The notes under the pieces were generated by a model. The model did no database searches. It saw only the letters and a list, made by a program, of their open reading frames with translations, and was not told the origin of the DNA. From the NCBI RefSeq assembly GCF_040581485.1, contig NC_090129.1, forward strand, positions 11,853,501-11,917,500: a DNA stretch of 64,000 nt. Reading direction: 5' to 3'. Position numbers and translations under genes: made by a program. The DNA comes from Linepithema humile. Lineage: Eukaryota > Arthropoda > Insecta > Hymenoptera > Formicidae. Shown here piece after piece: positions 56,400 through 64,000 of the stretch; the stretch's first letter is position 1; each line of letters begins with the position of its first letter.

Positions 56400-56517
56400 C
56401 TCATACAGTATGCATATATCCAAAAGATGTTCAGAGGACATACCGAAGATATTGTATCTCTCAAAGATATCTTAAGGATATCCTCTAAACGTCTTTTGAA
56501 TATACGTGCTGTATGAG
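56400..56517. mobile_element. 118-bp MITE with CTCATACAG ends
   Basis: CTCATACAGTATGCATATATCC at the left is mirrored by GAATATACGTGCTGTATGAG at the right, with AT on both flanks. The CATACAG core is shared with TE-C and its MITE, so it may be cross-mobilised. It sits in the 3' non-coding part of TE-B (56061-56704, otherwise geneless). Confidence 0.6.
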
Positions 56518-57267
56518 ATATATATATTTTGCTTTTTAGAACACGTTTCTAAGAAATATTTTATTAACGTTTTCACAAAACGTTTATTAAACGTTTGCAT
56601 GAACTCATGAGGAAACGTTTTAGCGGTGGACATTTGTACGCTTTACGAACGTAAACGTTTGAACATCTCTCAAACGTTCACATAACGTTTATGTGTTGGT
56701 GGGGTTCATGGATCAAAACATGTTGGAGCAGAGATTATAAATAAAATAAAAATTTTCCAAGGAATTCAGGCCATGATAAACAAAAAGCAAATTCAGTCAG
56801 CTCATACTCCTGATAAATGTTTGGGTAAGAGTTATTTATCTTATCACTTTCACTGAACATGAGAAGTATTTAATGGATTCCATAGACATCTAACAGATGT
56901 CAAAGTCTTTGCCCGAGCCAAAATTAAAGGTCAGATATACACATCTCTGTTTTACAAAACTACAAAAACGATAAATTATTGTGTACGCTGCAGAGTTGCT
57001 GAAAATTCAGTTGTTTTTGGATCAATAAAGTATTTCCTTAGATCTCGGCTAAACATTTTCTTTGTACTTGAGCCGCTTGAAATTGATCAGGCTAGAATTA
57101 TATTTCATCAAGAAACACGAACAAGAGTTGACCACATTCTTCCAATCGCAGAAGGAGGGCCTCCTATATTGTTGCAAGTCAATCATATCATGTCAATGAT
57201 GAAAGTATTTCTAGTAAATAATCACATATGTATCGTTCCAAAAGTTATTAGAAAATGTCTGCTTTAA

Positions 57268-58198
57268 AAACGTGAAAAGATAGTTTACATTTTCTTGCTT
57301 TCGTATATATCTATGGTAACTCAACAATAAAAAATTTTTTGGAGCAATTTAACAAGGCAGCTACAATTTTTTCTGGAGCACGTCAGGATTTTCAATTTAG
57401 CTATGGACTTCTCCTGAGATTTGTCAATCTACTTGTTATCATATTGTACTAAAAAATAAGTAGTGAAATAATTGGTAGTTATATATATTTTTAATGTATT
57501 TTAAATGGCTATATGTGACACAGCACATCACATAATAACTAGAGCCCAGCAGGAAAAATGTGCTATGACAATTGTATCTTAAATGTAAAAATATATAACT
57601 TGGTAAGAGCGCTCACACAAGAATTTGTATATTTCACGTTATTCTCTTGATATAAAAAAAGTTGTTCCAAGTTACTAAACCGACAATAAATAAATACCTC
57701 TTATTAATTGGAATTTATGGTTGTTCGTTTTATTTCATGATATTTATCCCCTCACGGCCGACATATTATGATATTAGGCACCGCACGTGTGCTCTGCATG
57801 GAAGCAAAAGTTAAAGTCGTGATGCAGAGCATTAGGAAAAAAATGAATTTCTGATGCCGGATACGAAGATAATTTAGTTCGGCCAGTTTCTGTGTTAAGG
57901 CTGTTTTACAACTAAAATAAAAACAACATGTTAAATATATATATTGTTCAAATAAATCCAGTTCGATATTTTATATATAATCATATATATAATAAACTAC
58001 GTGGATAAGTGCTTTATATATATAATTATATAAGTTTATATATAAACTGTAAGAAGTTATATATAATCATATATAATCATATGCATGACTGTATGAATCT
58101 TTATGTACATTTATATATAAATATATATAATGAAGGACTTAAATATAATTATATATAGAAGTCATATAAAATTATATATAATTATATGAAAGATTATA
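57268..58198. other. AT-rich 3' remnant of TE-A and simple repeats, no gene
   Basis: After the TE-A stop there is AT-rich DNA without a coding frame. From about 57930 to 58198 it becomes a mosaic of TATATAATTATATA-type repeats. A GGG-type TE-A terminus was not found. Confidence 0.5.
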
Positions 58199-58488
58199 CA
58201 GGGTGTCTGGTAATAATCGCCCCACCGCTCATACGCAGGTAGGGCAGATCAAACCGAGTAGAAAAGTCCTCTACCATTTTTTGATTTACGAAATAATAAC
58301 GGAGATATTAACGAAAAAGAATCAGCGAATCCGTGCGAGTAAAGCGCGCGCGGCGAGAAGGACGTCCCAGCGCTACGCGGTCGCTAGGCGCGCGATGAAG
58401 CAGTGGGAGGAGCGGTGAGCGGCTATCAATAATGAGCGGCGCGTAATCTTACAGCACGGCGTCGAATATTTTCTTGAATTTTCTCACA

Positions 58489-59040
<552 letters not shown>

Positions 59041-59498
59041 CTTCTGTATGACACGCCGTTTTACTTTATAATAAAAAATAAAATTCCATTTTTAATACAA
59101 AAGTTTCAAAAAAATACATGTTTTCAGAAAAATATGTAAAGAAAAATTCAAATCTTATTAATAAATTAAAATTATGTCGAAACATAATTTTAATTCATAC
59201 ATTTATTATGATCTAGACATAATTTTAAATTATCGAATTACTATTACATCGCGACATAATGTGTGTGTTATCGAATTTTTGTTAAAACAATTATTTCTTG
59301 ACAAAAAAAATTATTACTTTTATATTAAATGGAATATTTTTAATTGCTATTAAAACGGGTGTGCCATACTTTTTTCTTTCTTCTCTCTGTATCATGATAT
59401 GGAAAATATTATCGTTTCCACACCACCTTGCGGTAGATAATACGGCGCATTTTTTTTATAGTGGTATCCCCAGTAGGTCTAATCCACTCTCATATTTT

Positions 59499-60562
59499 TT
59501 AATGCAAAAATTGTTCGAAGTGCCTTCCTCGTTCTCGTAAGCAGAGTTCGGCTCTTCGAATAATATTGCGCGATGCGTGATACGCCATATCTGGCGTGAT
59601 GGTATTAAAAGCAGCGCGAATTGCTGCTTCTACTTCAGCTTCCGTACCATCACGCCTGTGATCGACTAAACTTTTTATGTGACCCCATAAAAAGTAGTCC
59701 AAAACATTTAAGTCTGGCGATCGCGCCGGCCAAATGATTGGGCCACCTCGACCCATCCATCTGTCCGGATAATGCGCGTTTAAAAATTCGCGTACTTGCC
59801 GAGAGAAATGCGCTGGAGCTCCGTCGTGTTGGAAAATCATGTCTGCTCTTACTTGAACAGGAACATCTTCAAGAAGAGCAGGCAATTGATTTTGGAGAAA
59901 ATTATTATATGTTTCTCCATTTAGACGAGGCGGTAGGAAATAAGGACCGATCTGAAAAAATTATCAAAATAAATGATTAAAGAAAGAAAATTTTCTTTAG
60001 CTTTTACTAACAATAAGTAAAAGTTTATTACTTACAATTCGGTTCCCAAATACTCCTGCCCATACATTTATCGCCCAGCGATATTGGAATCTACATTCTC
60101 GAACGGCGTGCGGATTTTCTTCTGCCCAATATAAAAAATTATGGCTGTTGAATACACCATTCGGTGTGAATGTTGCTTCATCAGTCCATAATATGCGGTC
60201 GGGGAAAAAATTATTCCGCCGACACTGAGCGAGAAATCCTGTGTGTTTTGCCGAGTTAATAATTAATATTTAGCTACATGTTTTAAGGTGAAAACACTAA
60301 ATAAAGATAATAAAAATACCTTCACAGAAGTAGATTCGTTGTTCCGCATCTCTCGGCAAAAGCTGTTGCACTCTCTGATAGTGATACGGGTGCAATTCGT
60401 TTTGACGCAGAGTACGGTGCACCGCGTATCGCGAAAGTTCGAGCAATCGAGCCACACTTCGAATGCTGGTTGCGGGGTTTTCTTCAAATTCTTGAAAAAT
60501 TCTCTCCTCTTCATTAGCAGGCAATATGACGCGTTTATGTCCTACAGAATTGTTGATTTCCT
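59499..60562 (-). CDS. Tc1/mariner transposase with two introns
   Basis: Exon 1 (about 60562-60321): GHKRVILPANEEERIFQEFE, then SIRSVARLLELSRYAVHRTL (helix-turn-helix). Intron GTATTT...CACACAG (60320-60241). Exon 2 (60240 to about 60037): FLAQCRRNNFFPDRILWTDEATFTP (first Asp), YWAEENPHAVRE, WAINVWAGVFG. Intron GTAAGT...TTTTCAG. Exon 3 (about 59953-59499): YFLPPRLNGETYNNFLQ, MIFQHDGAPAHFS (second Asp), then WPARSPDLNVLDYFLWG. Counting from QHD to the NVLD Asp gives 41 intervening residues, i.e. DD41D, the spacing reported for the rosa group. No stop or frameshift was noticed; the start upstream of the SINE may be missing. The intron-bearing transposase is unusual for the superfamily. Confidence 0.8.
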
Positions 60563-60594
60563 AATCTATGAGAGATAAATGTTAGAAGCGTGGG

Positions 60595-60877
60595 GTCTGA
60601 GTAGTTTAGTGGTCAGAACATTCGCCCGGCAAGCGGAAGACCCGGGTTCAATTCCCGGCTTAGCCACTCGCGCCCTGATATTTTCTCTCTCTTCCTTTCT
60701 CTCCAATAATTCCTATATGTAAGTTAATGTTTCTCGATATATGAGAACAATATACTTATAATTTCGTACACATTAGGTATCTCGATCTGAGATCGGTGTA
60801 CAATCTAACTGTCTCTTGTAGATTAATTTATTTAAAAAATTCTTTATGAAAATAAATTAAAAATTTAACACTAACAT
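60595..60877 (+). mobile_element. tRNA-derived SINE
   Basis: 60595-60666 folds as a tRNA: acceptor GTCTGAG with CTTAGCC (one mismatch, one G-T), anticodon stem TTCGC/GCGGA around loop CCGGCAA (anticodon GGC, Ala-like, with C instead of U at position 33), T arm CCGGG TTCAATT CCCGG. Internal promoter boxes are TAGTTTAGTGG (A) and GGTTCAATTCC (B). A unique body (CGCGCCCTGATATTTTCTCTC...CTAACAT) follows, also present at 9932-10229, which shows a dispersed SINE rather than a functional tRNA gene. Confidence 0.75.
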
Positions 60878-61514
60878 CCCAGATAGCACAGAGATGAATA
60901 GAAGTTCATAAAGAATTCATTTTAAAGAAGTCATACAGAATTAGAAAAATGAATACCTGAAGAATTCTAAAAGAATTAACTGCAATCAGTTGTCTTGAAA
61001 TATTCCCCAAGAATTCCTTATAATGAATACTTTGCGATTCAGTATTTTGAATACTTCGAGATTCATGAGGAAGTATATTATTTATTTTGATTTCGACCAG
61101 ATGGAGCTATTAGATCATTCGTTACTGTGCGACCTCCGCGAGTACAAACGTTTCTTACGTTTTACATGTGTAAAACGCAAAATGCTTCTTCCGATTCATT
61201 TCGTATAGTGTGGTATAGTGTGTTCTACCGAGCAGTCACGTTTGTATGTTCTGTGCCACTGCAATATATAAAAACGGACAATTTATATTGAATGTAAGTA
61301 CGGTTGAATTATTATACTATATAACCTTAAAATAATTGCGTGCAGTAAGATTTTTTATTTTCATTGTTTTATTACATATATACACGTCGTCGAAATACAT
61401 TAATTTTATAAAACTTTTTTTTGTTAACAAATGAAAAGGAAAGAAAGCTGAATAAGCCCGAGCTAATATAATTCTCAATTGCTCATATAATTATTAATTG
61501 TTGAATTTTACAAA

Positions 61515-61740
61515 ACAAACGTTTCGGCTCGTCTTTACGACCATCCTCAGTGTTTATACAAATAAAAGTTACATGAAAAATAATGCAAGCTTTCGAAAAT
61601 TTGTTACATGTCGTGAAACGTCAAAGCCTTGAAAATATGTTGATAGTTTTGAGATTGACCAACATAATTTGAAAGCTCCGACGTTTCACGACATGTAACG
61701 AATTTCCAAACAAGCTCGCATTATTTTTTATATAATTTCA
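61515..61740. repeat. Inverted repeat with GTTTCGGCT/CGTTTCACGAC motifs
   Basis: TAATGCAAGCTTTCGAAAATTTGTTACATGTCGTGAAACGTC (about 61580-61625) is mirrored by GACGTTTCACGACATGTAACGAATTTCC...GCATTATT (about 61680-61730). It may be a MITE within the TE-D leader. Confidence 0.55.
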
Positions 61741-61996
61741 TTTTATTTGAAAGATCAGGTCATCTATAGTGGCTTCCTATTAACAATAATAAATAATCTA
61801 TAATGAACAATAAATTTAATAATCTATATATAATTCTATGATTTATTGAATTTCGTATTCCTTTCTTTCTCTATGTCTCGATTATAATGTTATATAATTT
61901 CATATATATTATTTTTTACAGATTTATCAAACTCTCTTAAATTAAAAACAAAGCAATATCATAGAGTACAAAAAATAGAGGTAAGTACTTCTATTA

Positions 61997-63062
61997 TTGT
62001 ACATATTTTTGCAAATAAAAATGAAACGTCGAGTGAAACCATTCACTGAATTATCGAGATGGCAACGAAATAGACGTTTACATCAAAGTATCGACGAATT
62101 AACTAGTTGTAAAAATTATAACTTTGAAAAAGAAATTAATATGAATAAAATCTCAAATGAAAAACGAACCATTGAAAAGTGTCCAATGGAAAATCCTTTT
62201 ATTCATTCATAAGTTACAGGTTTTAGTGACATGTTAAAATATTCAAGCAATTCTTTTAATAAAAATGTACAAAATCATACATCTTCTAATGAAGATGTAC
62301 AAGATTCTACATCTTCTAATGAAGATGTACAAGAAGAAAATTATTTAATTGAAAAAACATTAAACAATAAAACAACCAATTTTGTAGATTGTAATGAAAC
62401 ATTCTCATCAGAACTACAATTCTGGGCGATTACAAATAATATATCTAATGATGCTTTGTCAAAATTATTAAAATTATATAAAAAATATCATTTTAATAAA
62501 AATATTCCAAGTGATGCCCGGGTATTTCTAAATACACCGAGAGAATGTGTCACTAAAACATGTGGTGTTGGAGAATTTCTTTATTATAGTCTTCAAAAAG
62601 CTATATTTGAACATTTTAAACAAAACATGCCTGATTTTATCAATAATTTTATAACGATAGACATAAACATTGATGGACTACCAATTTCTGAAAGTACAAG
62701 TAGGCAATTATGGCCAATTCAAGGCAAATTCATCAATACAGACGAACCTTTTATTATTGGAATTTACCATGGCATGTCAAAACCTTCTTCTGTTGACGAA
62801 TTTTTAAATGAATTTATTAATGAATACTGTATTTTGCGATACAAAGGTTTCCATTGGAATGATAAACATTATTTTCTTCGACTTAGAGCTGTAATCTGTG
62901 ACGATCCAGCTTGTTCATTTCTTAAATGCATTAAATATTCTACTGGTTATAATGGATGTGAACGTTGTATAATAAGAGGGTGAATATGACGATAAAATAG
63001 TATTTTTAGATTATAACTGTGAACGAAGAACTGACGATAGTTTTCAGAATAAACTTGATCCT
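61997..63062 (+). pseudogene. TE-D tnp2-like transposase, truncated
   Basis: The exon near 62020-62212 reads MKRRVKPFTELSRWQRNRRL, the N-terminal block seen (diverged) in TE-C. The main exon from about 62219 contains three near-identical SSNEDVQ units, ELQFWAITNNISNDALSKLL, TIDINIDGLPISESTSRQLW, AVICDDPACSFLKCIKYSTG and YNGCERCIIRG. A 1-nt frameshift near 62980 leads into EYDDKIVFLDYNCERRTDDSF, then the LINE insertion ends it. It aligns with TE-C over about 250 residues. Confidence 0.75.
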
Positions 63063-64000
63063 TAATAATAATAATAATAATAATATTGTAACGGGGGGGG
63101 CGTTCCTCTTTCGAAGCACCGCCCGCGGCACCCAGACATTGTCCATTGTGCCTCCCCTCATAAACTTACTTATGAGAGACCTGTTTTTCTCCAAAAGAGA
63201 ATCAGATCCCTTACCGGCAGTTTCCTGATCTGCTCGGGCCCAAGTAGTGCTGAGCCCAGCATCTTGTGTCTCAACCCTGCCTGTGCAGGACAGTCGCTGA
63301 GCACATGAAGGCTTGTTTCCTCGTCGTCTCCACATGCCCTGCACTTGGATGTATCACTACGCCCAAGCTTGTACATGTGGTAGTTTAAGGTGCCATGACC
63401 CGTCAGTATGTGTACCGCTGTGCTGGCATCTTTCCTACTCAGAGCCCTTATGCTTCAAGTCAGTTCCCTATTAGGAGTATCTCCCATCAGAGCTCTAGCC
63501 TGTCTGCATTTGGACTCAGATTCCACTCTCCAGTGTCTTAGATGTTCTCTGCGGAATCATTCTTTGATCCTCCCCTTTCCTAAACAAAAGGGGATTCCCA
63601 GGGCCGGCCCCGGTCCTACCATCGTTAATTCTGAACCCGCTTTTGCCAGCTAGTCCGCACAATCATTACCCTGGATGCCCGAGTGACCCGGCACCCAGGT
63701 AACGGTAACTTCTCTCTCTCTCACCAGTTCGTTCAGAACGCACCTGCACTCCCGAACCAACCGCGACGTTATTGTCGGAGCCCCCAGCGCCTTGATGGCT
63801 GCCTGGCTGTCCGTACAAATTCTGATGTGCTCTCCCGCTTCTACCCTACTCCGTACGGTCCGAGCACAGCTTAGGACAGCCACAATCTCCGCTTGGAATA
63901 CTGTGGCATAACTGTCGAGAGAAATGCTCTCCTTCCATCCCTCTCGATTGCCAAAGAAGCCGGCCCCGGAGCCCGTGTCCGTCTTGGAGCCGTCCATATA
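63063..64000 (-). pseudogene. 3' end of a non-LTR retrotransposon (RNase H domain)
   Basis: Read leftwards from the window edge: MDGSKTDTGSGAGFF (first catalytic Asp), FQAEIVAVLSCAR (Glu), RICTDSQAAIKAL (Asp), TWVPGHSGIQGND (His/Asp): a complete RNase H1 motif set. Downstream are stops (TAG 63650 and two more), then HILTGHGTLNYHMYKLGRSD and a CRACGDDEETSLHVLSDC zinc knuckle, a layout seen at the end of I/R1/Jockey-group ORF2 proteins. The element ends in an (ATT)n tail (about 63064-63088 on the plus strand as TAA units). It is dead and inserted into TE-D. Confidence 0.8.

Larger units (their letters stand above)
24661..56704 (+). mobile_element. TE-B: 32-kb nested CACTA-like element
   Basis: The ends are CCCCACCAACACATAAACGTT and its mirror AACGTTTATGTGTTGGTGGGG. 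The flanking duplication is TT (24659-24660 / 56705-56706), or TTC if one terminal G is extra. Both subterminal zones are filled with AAACGTT motifs (24670-24810 and 56560-56690). Without TE-C and the Polinton its own length is about 8.1 kb, close to TE-C's 7,979 bp. Gene order is transposase then partner gene, as in TE-C. 24688-25566 and 33549-34355 are its non-coding DNA, with a (GT)n tract at 25389-25418; I see no gene there. Confidence 0.8.
23499..57267 (+). pseudogene. TE-A tnp2-like transposase, interrupted at 24660 by the 32-kb nest
   Basis: The coding parts are 23499-24660 and 56705-57267. The first reads DITDGSEYKR, then LTLMLSTDGACIKKSSKVDLWPI (the D-G-x-n-WPI motif of tnp2-like transposases), GCQTCEIK, a frameshift between 24018 and 24031, then FDEFMHLLCLGVIKQ and YNLHQILHVVLNIRRWGP...AFESFIGILAKMI. 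The frame continues past the nest with HGSKHVGAEIINKIK, a short intron (GGGTAAGA to GAGAAG, about 56826-56868), then FNGFHRHLTDVKVFARAK and a stop at 57265-57267. The join restores K-M-I-H-G, showing that 24661-56704 is a single insertion. The N-terminal part is not recognised upstream of the solo LTR. Confidence 0.75.
60878..63062 (+). mobile_element. TE-D: 5' part of a CACTA-like element
   Basis: It starts CCCAGATAGCACAGAGATG directly after the SINE tail. The subterminal DNA is rich in AAGAATTC (60905-61025). It carries a tnp2-like transposase and is cut by a LINE near 63062. 61040-61900 has no gene except an inverted repeat at 61515-61740. Confidence 0.65.

Noticed and set aside
60595..60666. 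Functional tRNA-Ala(GGC) gene
   Set aside because: C33, an acceptor mismatch and a SINE body repeated elsewhere indicate a SINE head instead.

Overview
This looks like a transposon graveyard in an arthropod nuclear genome, most likely an insect and possibly an ant. That placement is inference from the mix: a Polinton/Maverick, several P-element relatives, CACTA-like elements whose transposases and partner genes resemble proteins common in ant genomes, Tc1/mariner elements, a tRNA-derived SINE, non-LTR and LTR pieces, spliceosomal introns and an AT-rich background. I found no convincing host gene, rRNA, CRISPR array or bacterial operon.

1-24,660. A decayed THAP/P-element transposase gene (513-4046) is split by a 530-bp CACTA-like MITE. 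It is followed by an LTR-like block and a cysteine-rich reading frame (5666-6475). A run of long-armed fold-back elements comes next: 7044-9268 (9-bp target duplication), 11725-13203 (inside the intron of a second P-type transposase gene on the minus strand, 10229-14490), 14591-15787, 15984-17497 (hit by a 907-bp THAP-bearing P-like element with an 8-bp duplication), and a 3.5-kb palindrome centred near 19660 that carries two Tc1 fragments. A solo LTR with a 69-bp minisatellite (22542-23496) precedes the first half of a CACTA-like (tnp2-like) transposase gene.

24,661-56,704. A 32-kb nest interrupts that gene. The outer layer (TE-B, CCCCACCAAC...GTTGGTGGGG) carries a transposase gene and a many-exon partner gene. 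TE-B was itself invaded by a related 8-kb element (TE-C, 25567-33545, CCCATACAGCACA ends, 3-bp duplication AAT) and by a 15,911-bp Polinton (34692-50602, 368-bp inverted repeats, 6-bp duplication GATGAG).

The Polinton is the main biological unit. Its genes are a short spliced gene, protein-primed DNA polymerase B with an intron, a retroviral-type integrase with a chromodomain, a coiled-coil protein, a 366-residue conserved protein, an FtsK/A32-type packaging ATPase, a PLA2/basic protein, an adenain-type protease, minor and major jelly-roll capsid proteins, and several small or unknown genes. Replication, integration, packaging and virion-formation functions are therefore all present, as in adintovirus-like Polintons. 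Two clear lesions (a stop codon in polB and a frameshift in the integrase) suggest this copy is no longer autonomous. Three near-identical TATA-bearing promoter modules sit at the two ends and before polB.

56,705-64,000. The second half of the interrupted transposase gene ends at 57267. Next come a DD41D Tc1/mariner element with an intron-containing transposase and a 541-bp pure (CT)n tract, a SINE with an alanine-tRNA-like head, another CACTA-like element (TE-D) with a truncated transposase, and the 3' end of a non-LTR retrotransposon that interrupts it.
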